Assembly (NCBI RefSeq): GCF_000397205.1
Contig: NC_021237.1
Span: 2,047,001-2,111,000 of the forward strand
DNA: 64,000 nt
From: Pseudomonas protegens CHA0
GTDB taxonomy: Bacteria; Pseudomonadota; Gammaproteobacteria; Pseudomonadales; Pseudomonadaceae
Direction of reading: 5' to 3'
The stretch's first letter is position 1. Each line of letters starts with the position of its first letter. The notes under the pieces were generated by a model. That model worked only from the letters and a program-made list of their open reading frames with translations. It ran no database searches and was not told the DNA's origin. Position numbers and translations under genes: made by a program. Positions 34,102 to 43,241 of this stretch are shown piece after piece.

Positions 34102-36696
34102 ATGAACAGTGAATTTCGCAAGACGCTGCCCGGCAGCCAACTGGACTATTTCGACGCCCGGGCGGCGGTCGATGCGCTTAAGCCAGGCGCCTACGACAGC
34201 CTGCCCTACACCTCCCGCGTACTGGCGGAAAACCTGGTGCGCCGTTGTGATCCGGCAACCCTCAACGCTTCCCTCGGCCAACTGATCGAACGCCGCGACG
34301 ACCTGGACTTCCCCTGGTTCCCGGCCCGCGTGGTGTGCCACGACATTCTTGGCCAGACCGCACTGGTGGACCTGGCCGGCCTGCGCGACGCCATCGCCGA
34401 CCAGGGCGGTGACCCGGCGCTGGTCAACCCGGTGGTGCCGACCCAGTTGATCGTCGACCACTCCCTGGCGGTGGAGTGCGGCGGTTTCGACCCGGACGCC
34501 TTCGACAAGAACCGCGCCATCGAAGACCGGCGCAACGAAGACCGGTTCCACTTCATCAACTGGACCAAGAAGGCCTTCAAGAACGTCGACGTGATCCCGC
34601 CCGGCAACGGCATCATGCACCAGATCAACCTGGAGAAAATGTCCCCGGTGATCCAGGTGCTCGACGGTGTGGCCTTTCCTGATACCTGCGTCGGCACCGA
34701 CAGCCACACCCCCCACGTGGATGCGCTGGGGGTGATCGCCATCGGCGTGGGCGGCCTGGAAGCCGAGAGTGTCATGCTCGGCCGCGCCTCGTGGATGCGC
34801 CTGCCGGACATCATCGGTGTCGAGCTCACCGGCAAGCTGCAACCGGGCATCACCGCCACCGACATGGTGCTGGCGCTGACCGAGTTCCTGCGCAAGCAGA
34901 AAGTGGTGGGGGCCTGGCTGGAATTCTTTGGCGAAGGTGCCGCGGCGCTGACCCTGGGCGACCGCGCCACCATCTCCAACATGGCTCCGGAATACGGCGC
35001 CACGGCGGCGATGTTCTACATCGACCAGCAGACCATCGACTACCTCAAGCTCACCGGCCGTGAAGACGAGCAGGTGCGTTTGGTCGAAAGCTACGCCAAG
35101 CACACCGGCCTTTGGGCCGACAGCCTGAAGAGCGCACGCTACGAGCGCGGCCTGCAGTTCGACCTGTCGTCGGTGGTGCGCAACATGGCCGGGCCGAGCA
35201 ACCCGCACGCCCGGGTCGCCACCAGCGACCTGGCGGCCAAGGGCATCGCCGGGCAGTGGTCCGAAACCCCGGGGCAGATGCCGGACGGCGCGGTGATCAT
35301 CGCCGCGATCACCAGTTGCACCAACACCAGCAACCCGCGCAACGTGATCGCCGCCGGCCTGCTGGCGCGCAACGCCAACAAGCTGGGGCTGACCCGCAAG
35401 CCATGGGTCAAGTCGTCCCTGGCCCCGGGTTCGAAAACCGTGGCCATGTACCTGGAAGAGGCCGGCCTGGGCCATGAGCTGGAGCAACTGGGCTTTGGCG
35501 TGGTGGCTTTTGCCTGCACCACCTGCAACGGCATGTCCGGTGCCCTCGACCCGGTGATCCAGAAGGAAATCATCGACCGCGACCTGTACGCCACCGCCGT
35601 GCTGTCGGGCAACCGCAACTTCGATGGGCGCATCCACCCTTACGCCAAGCAGGCGTTCCTGGCTTCGCCGCCGCTGGTGGTGGCCTACGCCATTGCCGGT
35701 ACCATCCGTTTCGATATCGAAAAGGACGTGCTGGGCCTGGACGCCAACGGCCGGGAAATCCGCCTCAAGGACATCTGGCCGAGCGATGAAGAGATCGATG
35801 CGGTGGTCAAGGCGGCGGTCAAGCCGGAGCAGTTCCGCAAGGTCTACATCCCGATGTTCGCCATCCACGAAGACACCGGCCCGAAAGTCGAGCCGCTGTA
35901 TGAGTGGCGCCCGCAGAGCACCTACATCCGCCGTCCGCCGTACTGGGAAGGGGCCCTGGCCGGTGAGCGCAGCCTGACCGGGATGCGCCCGCTGGCGGTG
36001 TTGCCGGACAACATCACCACCGACCACCTGTCGCCGTCCAACGCCATCATGGCGGGTAGCGCGGCCGGCGAGTACCTGGCGAAAATGGGCCTGCCGGAAG
36101 AGGACTTCAACTCCTACGCGACCCACCGTGGTGACCACTTGACCGCTCAGCGCGCGACCTTCGCCAACCCGAAACTGTTCAACGAAATGGTCCAGGAAAA
36201 CGGCAAGGTCAAGCAGGGTTCCCTGGCGCGGATCGAGCCGGAAGGCAAAGTGACGCGGATGTGGGAAGCCATCGAAACCTACATGCAGCGCAAGCAGCCG
36301 CTGATCATCGTTGCCGGTGCCGACTACGGCCAGGGCTCGTCCCGCGACTGGGCAGCCAAGGGCGTGCGCCTGGCGGGGGTGGAAGCCATCGTCGCCGAAG
36401 GCTTCGAGCGCATCCACCGTACCAACCTGGTGGGCATGGGCGTGCTGCCGCTGGAGTTCCTCGCGAGCACCGACCGCAAGACCCTGGGTATCGACGGCAC
36501 TGAAACCTACGACGTGATCGGCGCGCGCACGCCTCGGGCGCAACTGACCCTGGTGATCAACCGCAAGAACGGCGAGCGGCTCGAGGTGCCGGTGACCTGC
36601 CGCCTCGACACCGCCGAAGAGGTATCGATCTACGAGGCGGGCGGGGTGCTGCAACGCTTCGCCCAGGACTTCCTGGAATCGGCAGTAGCCAGCTAA
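34102..36696 (+). CDS. acnD: Fe/S-dependent 2-methylisocitrate dehydratase AcnD
   Basis: 864 residues, aconitase family. [4Fe-4S] ligands are in ITSCTNTSNPRN and FACTTCNGMSGA (C-x2-C), and the active-site segment ADYGQGSSRDWAAKG is present near the C-terminus. AcnD, with PrpF, replaces PrpD in many gammaproteobacteria by converting 2-methylcitrate to trans-methylaconitate. Here both acnD/prpF and a prpD gene are present, the usual Pseudomonas arrangement. A GC-rich hairpin follows the stop. Confidence 0.95.
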   Translation: MNSEFRKTLPGSQLDYFDARAAVDALKPGAYDSLPYTSRVLAENLVRRCDPATLNASLGQLIERRDDLDFPWFPARVVCHDILGQTALVDLAGLRDAIADQGGDPALVNPVVPTQLIVDHSLAVECGGFDPDAFDKNRAIEDRRNEDRFHFINWTKKAFKNVDVIPPGNGIMHQINLEKMSPVIQVLDGVAFPDTCVGTDSHTPHVDALGVIAIGVGGLEAESVMLGRASWMRLPDIIGVELTGKLQPGITATDMVLALTEFLRKQKVVGAWLEFFGEGAAALTLGDRATISNMAPEYGATAAMFYIDQQTIDYLKLTGREDEQVRLVESYAKHTGLWADSLKSARYERGLQFDLSSVVRNMAGPSNPHARVATSDLAAKGIAGQWSETPGQMPDGAVIIAAITSCTNTSNPRNVIAAGLLARNANKLGLTRKPWVKSSLAPGSKTVAMYLEEAGLGHELEQLGFGVVAFACTTCNGMSGALDPVIQKEIIDRDLYATAVLSGNRNFDGRIHPYAKQAFLASPPLVVAYAIAGTIRFDIEKDVLGLDANGREIRLKDIWPSDEEIDAVVKAAVKPEQFRKVYIPMFAIHEDTGPKVEPLYEWRPQSTYIRRPPYWEGALAGERSLTGMRPLAVLPDNITTDHLSPSNAIMAGSAAGEYLAKMGLPEEDFNSYATHRGDHLTAQRATFANPKLFNEMVQENGKVKQGSLARIEPEGKVTRMWEAIETYMQRKQPLIIVAGADYGQGSSRDWAAKGVRLAGVEAIVAEGFERIHRTNLVGMGVLPLEFLASTDRKTLGIDGTETYDVIGARTPRAQLTLVINRKNGERLEVPVTCRLDTAEEVSIYEAGGVLQRFAQDFLESAVAS

Positions 36697-36703
36697 GCAA
36701 CGT

Positions 36704-36736
36704 ACCGGGGGCGGGCCGCAAGGCGCCGCCCCCGGT
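36704..36736 (+). other. Very stable hairpin between acnD and prpF
   Basis: ACCGGGGGCGG (36704-36714) pairs perfectly with CCGCCCCCGGT (36726-36736); the loop contains a further GCC-GCAA-GGC. No T-run, so more likely an mRNA-end or processing barrier than a full terminator. Confidence 0.65.
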
Positions 36737-36757
36737 CATTATCGGGACCTGAAATTC

Positions 36758-37948
36758 ATGGCATTCGTAGCGCAGATCAAGATTCCCGCCACCTACATGC
36801 GTGGCGGCACCAGCAAGGGCGTGTTCTTCAACCTGCAGGACCTGCCCGAGGCGGCCCAACTGCCGGGCGCAGCCCGTGACGCCCTGCTGTTGCGGGTGAT
36901 CGGCAGCCCCGATCCCTATGACAAGCAGATCGACGGCATGGGCGGCGCCACGTCCAGCACCAGCAAGACGGTGATCCTGTCCAGGAGCATCAAGGCCGAC
37001 CACGACGTCGACTACCTGTTCGGCCAGGTGGCCATCGACAAGGCCTTTGTCGACTGGAGCGGCAACTGCGGCAACCTCTCGGCGGCAGTGGGCTCCTTCG
37101 CCATCAGCAGCGGCCTGGTGGACCCGGCGCGCATTCCGCAGAACGGCGTGGCGGTGGTGCGCATCTGGCAGGCCAATATCGGCAAGAGCATCATCGCCCA
37201 CGTGCCGATCACCAACGGCGAGGTCCAGGAAACCGGCGACTTCGAGCTGGACGGCGTGACTTTCCCGGCGGCCGAAGTGCAGTTGGAGTTCCTTGACCCT
37301 GCGGCCGAGGAAGAGGGCGCGGGCGGTTCGATGTTCCCCACCGGCAACCTGGTGGACGACCTGGAAGTGCCCGGTGTCGGCACCTTCAAGGCGACCCTGA
37401 TCAATGCCGGGATTCCGACGATCTTCGTCAACGCGGCAGACATCGGCTATCGCGGTACCGAGCTGCAGGGCGATATCAATGGCGACCCCAAGGCCCTGGC
37501 GATGTTCGAGACCATCCGCGCCCATGGCGCCCTGCGCATGGGCCTGATCAAACACCTGGATGAAGCCGCCCAGCGCCAGCACACGCCGAAAGTGGCCTTT
37601 GTCGCCGCGCCTGCGGACTACCAGGCCTCCAGCGGCAAGGCGATCAAGGCCGGGGACGTTGACCTGCTGGTGCGGGCCATGTCCATGGGCAAGCTGCACC
37701 ACGCGATGATGGGCACCGCGGCGGTGGCCATAGGTACCGCGGCGGCGATTCCCGGGACCCTGGTCAACCTGGCGGCCGGTGGTGGCGCGCGCAGCGCGGT
37801 ACGTTTCGGTCATCCCTCGGGCACCTTGCGCGTCGGCGCCGAAGCCACCCGGAGCGGCGGTGACTGGACGGTGGTCAAGGCCATCATGAGCCGCAGCGCG
37901 CGGGTGCTGATGGAAGGTTGGGTGCGAGTGCCCGGCGACAGTTTCTAG
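36758..37948 (+). CDS. prpF: 2-Methylaconitate cis-trans isomerase PrpF
   Basis: 396 residues; KIPATYMRGGTSKGVFFNLQDLPE is the family N-terminus, and IDGMGGATSSTSKTVIL and DWSGNCGNLSAAVGSFAI carry the conserved diaminopimelate-epimerase-like catalytic region. It isomerises trans- to cis-2-methylaconitate, so that AcnD product can be hydrated. Follows acnD by 61 bases that include the stable hairpin. Located before prpD, separated by a short REP. Confidence 0.93.
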   Translation: MAFVAQIKIPATYMRGGTSKGVFFNLQDLPEAAQLPGAARDALLLRVIGSPDPYDKQIDGMGGATSSTSKTVILSRSIKADHDVDYLFGQVAIDKAFVDWSGNCGNLSAAVGSFAISSGLVDPARIPQNGVAVVRIWQANIGKSIIAHVPITNGEVQETGDFELDGVTFPAAEVQLEFLDPAAEEEGAGGSMFPTGNLVDDLEVPGVGTFKATLINAGIPTIFVNAADIGYRGTELQGDINGDPKALAMFETIRAHGALRMGLIKHLDEAAQRQHTPKVAFVAAPADYQASSGKAIKAGDVDLLVRAMSMGKLHHAMMGTAAVAIGTAAAIPGTLVNLAAGGGARSAVRFGHPSGTLRVGAEATRSGGDWTVVKAIMSRSARVLMEGWVRVPGDSF

Positions 37949-37963
37949 GAAGAGAAGCGCTTG

Positions 37964-38010
37964 CTGTGGAGGGGCTTGCTGTCCAGCGGGAGCAAGCTCC
38001 CTCGCCACAG
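37964..38010. repeat. Short REP palindrome between prpF and prpD
   Basis: CTGTGGAGGGGCTTGCT and, inverted, AGCAAGCTCCCTCGCCACAG, forming one hairpin of about 47 bases. It is a different REP subtype from the ones around prpC. Confidence 0.75.
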
Positions 38011-38125
38011 CCGCTGGTTGTGATTGAATCGCTGAGCAGGCGCAGACCTGCGATGCCGTTATTGACCTGAACCTGTCACTGAGGAATCGACACCACCTAC
38101 CATCCTGTACTGGAGTGAAGCGCTC

Positions 38126-39610
38126 ATGAGCAGCAACGTTGACCTGAACAACCGTCCCGATTACGACCAGGTCCTGCAGGACATTGCCAATTACGTCCTG
38201 GATTATTCCATCGACTCCCGAGAAGCCCTCGATACCGCACGCAATTGCCTGATGGACACCCTGGGCTGCGGCCTGCTGGCCCTGCGTTTTCCCGAATGCA
38301 CCAAGCACCTGGGGCCGATCGTCGAAGGCACAGTGGTGCCTTTCGGTGCCCGGGTGCCCGGCACCAGCTATCGCCTCGACCCGGTGAAGGCGGCCTGGGA
38401 CATCGGTTGCATCGTGCGCTGGCTGGACTACAACGACACCTGGCTCGCGGCCGAATGGGGCCACCCCTCGGACAACCTCGGGGGAATTCTCGCGGTAGCC
38501 GATCACCTGTCACAAAAGCGCGTGGCCAATGGCGAAGCGCCGCTGACCATGAATGATGTGCTCAAGGCCATGATCATGGCCCATGAGATTCAAGGCGTGA
38601 TTGCCCTGGAAAACTCCTTCAACCGTGTCGGCCTCGATCATGTGCTGCTGGTGAAAGTGGCTTCCACCGCGGTGTGCGCCAAGCTGATGGGAGCCAATCG
38701 CGAGCAGTTGCTGGCGGCACTGTCCCAGGCCTTTGTCGATGGCCAGGCGCTGCGCACCTATCGCCATGCACCCAATGCCGGTTCGCGCAAATCCTGGGCG
38801 GCGGGGGATGCCTCCAGCCGTGGAGTGCGCCTGGCGGATATCGCCCTGCGTGGCGAGATGGGCATTCCCGGCGTCCTGACGGCGCCGCAGTGGGGCTTCT
38901 ATGACGTGCTGTTCAGCCATATCAACAAGGACCTGGCGCTCAAGCCCGAGGGCCAGCGGCAGTTCAGCCTGACGCAGAAATACGCCAGCTACGTGATGGA
39001 AAACGTGCTGTTCAAGATCAGTTTCCCGGCGGAATTCCATGCGCAAACGGCCTGCGAAGCGGCGGTGACCTTGCATCCTCTGGTGCGCAACCGCCTGCAC
39101 GAAATCGACCGCATCGTCATCACCACCCATGAGTCGGCGATCCGCATCATTTCCAAGGTCGGGCCGCTGGCCAATGCCGCCGACCGCGACCACTGCCTGC
39201 AATACATGACCGCCGTGCCCCTGGCCTTCGGCACCCTGGTGGCCGAGCATTACGAGGACGATTTCCATGCCGCGCACCCGATCATCGATCAGTTGCGCGA
39301 GAAGATGCACATCGTCGAAGAGCCTCGCTACACCCGTGAATACCTGGAAGCCGACAAACGCTCCATTGCCAATGCGATCCAGGTGTTCTTCAAGGACGGC
39401 TCCAGCACCGAGCAGGTCGCGGTGGAATACCCCATTGGCCACCGGCGCCGCCGCGCCGAAGGCATCCCGCTGCTGGAAGACAAGTTCAAGGCCAACCTGG
39501 CCACGCGTTTCACGGCCCAGCGTTCGACGCAGATTTTCCAGCTGTGCAAGGATCAGGCGCGGCTTGAGGCGACGCCGGTGCACCGGTTCGTCGACCTGCT
39601 GGTGATCTGA
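38126..39610 (+). CDS. prpD: 2-Methylcitrate dehydratase PrpD
   Basis: 494 residues, MmgE/PrpD family: [53 protein letters not shown] and [22 protein letters not shown] cofactor-free dehydratase, functionally overlapping AcnD. The last gene of the operon; a REPIN follows 10 bases after the stop and may act as the 3' boundary. The ATG has a weak ribosome site (TGGAGTGAAG, about eight bases upstream). Confidence 0.95.
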   Translation: MSSNVDLNNRPDYDQVLQDIANYVLDYSIDSREALDTARNCLMDTLGCGLLALRFPECTKHLGPIVEGTVVPFGARVPGTSYRLDPVKAAWDIGCIVRWLDYNDTWLAAEWGHPSDNLGGILAVADHLSQKRVANGEAPLTMNDVLKAMIMAHEIQGVIALENSFNRVGLDHVLLVKVASTAVCAKLMGANREQLLAALSQAFVDGQALRTYRHAPNAGSRKSWAAGDASSRGVRLADIALRGEMGIPGVLTAPQWGFYDVLFSHINKDLALKPEGQRQFSLTQKYASYVMENVLFKISFPAEFHAQTACEAAVTLHPLVRNRLHEIDRIVITTHESAIRIISKVGPLANAADRDHCLQYMTAVPLAFGTLVAEHYEDDFHAAHPIIDQLREKMHIVEEPRYTREYLEADKRSIANAIQVFFKDGSSTEQVAVEYPIGHRRRRAEGIPLLEDKFKANLATRFTAQRSTQIFQLCKDQARLEATPVHRFVDLLVI

Positions 39611-39620
39611 AACCCACCCT

Positions 39621-39720
39621 TGTAGGGGCGAGCTTGCTCGCGATGAACGTCAATGATGACGTGGGCTCGCTGGGCGGACGCGGTGTCCTAAAAGCCTTCG
39701 CGAGCAAGCTCGCTCCTACA
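39621..39720. repeat. REPIN after prpD
   Basis: TGTAGGGGCGAGCTTGCTCG at 39621-39640 and the inverted CGAGCAAGCTCGCTCCTACA at 39701-39720, about 100 bases end to end. Confidence 0.88.
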
Positions 39721-39728
39721 AAATCTCT

Positions 39729-40682
39729 TTAGCGTCGGGCGGGCTTTCCGGACAGCCATTTGTCCAGGGGCAGTTTGGTGATGGCGAAACCGCCGAGCAA
39801 GGTCGAGGAATACAGCAGCAGGTCCCGGGACAGGCTCTGGCCTTCGTACCAGGCGCCGATGATCACCGCGAACACCGGAAAAATGATGAACACGAAGGAC
39901 AGGATCACCGGGTTCAGTCGTTTCAGCAGGAAAAAATAGACAATGAACCCACCCACCGAAGCCGCCAGCCCCAGATACAGCAGGGCGCCCCAGGAACGCG
40001 GGCTGATGGCGGAAAAGTCCGGGTGCTCGATCCCCAACCCCGCCAGGCACAGCAGTAGACCGGCGATGCCGATCGGCAAGGTGTTGTAGGTGATGACGCT
40101 GATGGCGCTGCCGTGTTTCTTGGTGACCACGTAACACAATGCATGCAGCAGTGCCGCGCCGAGAATTGCCAGTACTCCCGAGAGTTCATTGTGGTCGCTG
40201 AGCAGGCCCTGGCCGCGAATGATCTGGAACAGGCTGGCAAAGCCGATGGCGATGCCGAGCAGTTGCGCCAGGTGAATCTTCTCCCGCAGCAGCAGGGCGG
40301 AAAAAATCAGGATGAACACCGGCATGCAACTGAACAGCAGCGCGGTCAGGCCGGAGGAAACGTGCACCTCGCCGTAGTTGAGCAGGGTGTAGGGCAGGCT
40401 GAAGTAGCACAGGGTGACGAATACCAGGAAGCCCCGGCTGCCCTTGGGAAACATCAGCGGCTCGCGGCGCAGCCAGGCAAAACAGGCGAACAGCGGAAAG
40501 GCAATCAGAAAGCGCAGGCCTGCGGCGGTCAGTGGCGGCACGCTTTGCACCGCAATCTTGATGCCCAGCCAGGTGGTGCCCCAACTCAGGCAGACAATCA
40601 GGAACAGGGTGCAGGTCACCAGGGTGGCAAGCCAGGGGCGGGGCAGGGCCCGGGTGTCGGATATGACGGTGCTGGTATTCAC
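39729..40682 (-). CDS. EamA/DMT-family transporter
   Basis: 317 residues with about ten membrane helices in two EamA repeats (CLSWGTTWLGIKIAVQSVPPLTAAGLRFLIAFPLF begins the first; GAALLHALCYVVTKKHG begins the second). Such proteins export amino acids or metabolites. GTG start at 40682 with AAAGGA eight bases upstream. Divergent from a MocR regulator; a MocR gene next to a transporter often marks control of amino-acid or vitamin B6-linked export. Substrate unknown. Confidence 0.85.
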   Translation of the reverse strand: MNTSTVISDTRALPRPWLATLVTCTLFLIVCLSWGTTWLGIKIAVQSVPPLTAAGLRFLIAFPLFACFAWLRREPLMFPKGSRGFLVFVTLCYFSLPYTLLNYGEVHVSSGLTALLFSCMPVFILIFSALLLREKIHLAQLLGIAIGFASLFQIIRGQGLLSDHNELSGVLAILGAALLHALCYVVTKKHGSAISVITYNTLPIGIAGLLLCLAGLGIEHPDFSAISPRSWGALLYLGLAASVGGFIVYFFLLKRLNPVILSFVFIIFPVFAVIIGAWYEGQSLSRDLLLYSSTLLGGFAITKLPLDKWLSGKPARR

Positions 40683-40775
40683 GCAGGCATTCCTTTCGTG
40701 ATGAGCAATTGACCTCTATATTGGGCGAGTCATTTGCGGTAATTGAGCCCTTGAGCAACGCTATTGGTGAAAATG

Positions 40776-42200
40776 ATGGCTGTCAAAGTAAGTATTGACA
40801 CAGTGTCAATGATGCGTTCCGCATTGCAGGAAGGGGTGGGCGCCAAGTACAAGCGACTGGCCGAGACCCTGGAAAAGGCCATTGCCGACGGTACGCTTGC
40901 CCCCGGTAGCAAACTGCCGCCCCATCGCCTGCTGGCGGACAAGCTGGGCGTGACCATTGGCACCATCAGCCGCGCGTACGCCGAGCTGGAACGCCTGGGA
41001 CAGGTGGTGGCACGGGTCGGCGATGGTACTTATGTGCGCCAGGACGGTTTGCAGCGCCAGCGCGACAGCGGCTTTCGCAACGTCGCCGAGGAGCCGGAGG
41101 CGCTGTTCGACATGAGCCGCAACACCCATATTCCCGGCCAGGAAAGCCATTTCATCGCTCAGGGCTTGCGGGCATTGGCAGAAGATCCTTTGGGACTGCA
41201 GCAAATCGCCCGTTACAGCGCCGAGGCCGGTCTGGCGCGGTATCGCGCCGCGGGTGCGCGCTGGCTGACCCAGGATGGCCTGCAGGCGGATCCCGAGCAG
41301 GTGATTTGCGTCAACGGCGCCCAGCACGGCTTGCATGTCGCCTTGCTGGCACTGCTCAAGCCCGGCGATACGCTGGCCACTGAACACCTGACCTATCCGG
41401 GCCTGATCAGCACGGCGCGAATGTTGGGCATCAAGCTCCTGGGGTTGCCGATGGACGCACAGGGGCTGTTGCCGGAGGCCCTGGACGAAGCGTGCCGGCA
41501 GCACCGCATTTCAGCGCTGTATTGCACCCCGACCCTGCAAAACCCCACGGCTGCGGTGCAGTCCGCTGCGCGGCGCGAGGCCGTGGCGGAGCTCTGTCGC
41601 CGGCATAACCTGTTGATTCTGGAGGATGAAACCCACGCCGTGCTGATGGAGCGGCGCCCGGCGCCCCTGGCCCATTTCGCAGCGGAGCGCACGGTGCTGA
41701 TCAGCAGTCTGAGCAAGGCCGTGGCGTCAGGGCTGCGGGTCGGTTTCCTGCATGCGCCGTCGCCCCTGGTGGGACGTTTGGCCGCAGCGGTACGCGCCAC
41801 CTGCTGGATGGCCACGCCTTTGCCGCTGGAGCTGGTAGCGGGCTGGATCGACACGGGAGTTGCCGAGCGCCTGCGTCAGCAGCAGATGGCCGAAATCGCC
41901 CGGCGCAAGGAGCTGGTCACGGAGGTGTTGCAGGGGCTGGAGTGGCGCAGTCCGGAGGGTTGCCCGCATTTCTGGATCAGGGTTCCGGAGCCGTGGCGTG
42001 CCTCTGAAATCGAGGCGGATCTCAAGCATCAGGGATACCTGGTGGCCACTGCCGAAGCCTTTGCCGTGGGCCAGGCGGCGGTGCCGCAATTCGTCCGGGC
42101 CAGTGTCTGCAATACCTCCGCGGATGATCGTCGGCTGCAGGACGGCTTTGCCGCGTTGGCCGCGGCCTTGAAGCAGGAGAGCGGGCTGTCCCGCTGGTAG
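40776..42200 (+). CDS. MocR-type GntR regulator with PLP aminotransferase domain
   Basis: About 474 residues. N-terminal GntR winged helix (KYKRLAETLEKAIADGTLAPGSKLPPHRLLADKLGVTIGTISRAYAELERLG) and a C-terminal aminotransferase domain with SSLSKAVASGLRVGF, containing the PLP Lys. It is predicted to bind PLP and regulate the divergent transporter. Start uncertain: ATG 40776 or 40812. The DNA between them holds a perfect operator-like dyad, which favours the later start, although neither has a good ribosome site. Confidence 0.85.
   Translation: MAVKVSIDTVSMMRSALQEGVGAKYKRLAETLEKAIADGTLAPGSKLPPHRLLADKLGVTIGTISRAYAELERLGQVVARVGDGTYVRQDGLQRQRDSGFRNVAEEPEALFDMSRNTHIPGQESHFIAQGLRALAEDPLGLQQIARYSAEAGLARYRAAGARWLTQDGLQADPEQVICVNGAQHGLHVALLALLKPGDTLATEHLTYPGLISTARMLGIKLLGLPMDAQGLLPEALDEACRQHRISALYCTPTLQNPTAAVQSAARREAVAELCRRHNLLILEDETHAVLMERRPAPLAHFAAERTVLISSLSKAVASGLRVGFLHAPSPLVGRLAAAVRATCWMATPLPLELVAGWIDTGVAERLRQQQMAEIARRKELVTEVLQGLEWRSPEGCPHFWIRVPEPWRASEIEADLKHQGYLVATAEAFAVGQAAVPQFVRASVCNTSADDRRLQDGFAALAAALKQESGLSRW
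40781..40810. promoter_or_regulatory. Operator-like dyad and half-sites in the EamA/MocR divergent region
   Basis: ATTGACAC - A - GTGTCAAT (40794-40810) is a perfect 8+1+8 dyad; a third half-site, TGTCAA, lies at 40781-40786. TTGACA half-sites double as -35 boxes. MocR proteins typically bind such mixed inverted/direct repeats in front of their own gene. Confidence 0.6.
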
Positions 42201-42248
42201 GGCGGTAGGCGAGGGGCAGTGCGGGCCTCGCCGTCGGTCGCGCAGAAG

Positions 42249-43067
42249 TTACTTGAAGCGCCGTTCCACGCCTTTTTCCACGAGGATCTTGGCCGAGATC
42301 TCTTCCACCGAGAAATGGGTGGAATTGATGTGGGGGATGTTTTCGCGGCGGAACAGGTTTTCCACTTCGCGCACTTCGAATTCGCACTGGGCGTAGCTGG
42401 AATAGCGACTGTTGGGCTTGCGCTCGTTGCGGATCGCGGTGAGGCGGTCGGGGTCGATGGTCAGGCCGAACAGCTTGTGCTTGTGGGCGCGCAGGGCATT
42501 GGGCAGCTGCAGGCGCTCCATGTCTTCCTCGGTCAGCGGGTAGTTGGCCGCGCGGATGCCGAATTGCATGGCCATGTACAGGCAGGTCGGGGTCTTGCCG
42601 CAACGCGACACGCCCACCAGGATCAGGTCGGCCTTGTCGTAGTAGTGGGTGCGGGCGCCGTCGTCGTTGTCCAGGGCGAAGTTCACCGCCTCGATCCGCT
42701 CCATGTAGTTGGAGTTGTGGCCAATGGAGTGGGATTTGCCGACGGAGTAGGAGGAATGTTCGCTCAGCTCCTGTTCCAGGGGCGCGAGGAAGGTCGAGAA
42801 GATGTCGATCATGAAACCATTGGAGGTCGCGAGGATCTCACGAATGTCCTGATTGACGATGGTGTCGAAGATAATCGGGCGATGGCCGTCTTTTTCGGCG
42901 GCTATATTGATTTGTTGTACCATGGCCCGCGCTTTTTCCATGCTGTCGATATACGGCCGCGTGAATTTGCTGAAGGTAACGTTTTCGAACTGCGCCAACA
43001 GGCTCTGGCCGAGGGTTTCCGCTGTGATGCCGGTACCGTCGGAGATAAAGAAAGCAGATCGTTTCAT
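42249..43067 (-). CDS. ppsR: PEP synthase regulatory kinase/pyrophosphorylase
   Basis: 272 residues, DUF299 family: [20 protein letters not shown] at the N-terminus, P-loop [15 protein letters not shown] in the middle, [20 protein letters not shown] near the end. The enzyme inactivates PEP synthase by ADP-dependent phosphorylation of a Thr and reactivates it by phosphate-dependent dephosphorylation. Divergent from ppsA, its target, with 174 bases between, as in other Pseudomonas. Confidence 0.95.
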   Translation of the reverse strand: MKRSAFFISDGTGITAETLGQSLLAQFENVTFSKFTRPYIDSMEKARAMVQQINIAAEKDGHRPIIFDTIVNQDIREILATSNGFMIDIFSTFLAPLEQELSEHSSYSVGKSHSIGHNSNYMERIEAVNFALDNDDGARTHYYDKADLILVGVSRCGKTPTCLYMAMQFGIRAANYPLTEEDMERLQLPNALRAHKHKLFGLTIDPDRLTAIRNERKPNSRYSSYAQCEFEVREVENLFRRENIPHINSTHFSVEEISAKILVEKGVERRFK

Positions 43068-43241
43068 TTGCGGCTTGGGCCTTAAGCTAGTGACGATTCT
43101 TGGATATGATAGGCGCGATTTGTCGGCCGGGAATGGCCCGCATTCTCACTTATTTTCCAGGTCCAGGCCATATAGCGGGCAAACGCTCCCTGGAGCAGCC
43201 GGCTTCTGAGCTTTTCCAACACAGTTAGTGGAGAGATCACC

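Noticed and set aside
33421..36654. 1077-codon open frame on the minus strand opposite acnD and prpC
   Set aside because: It is the antisense shadow of high-GC coding DNA; the plus strand encodes full-length AcnD and the minus translation has no recognisable domain and biased His/Gly/Val composition.
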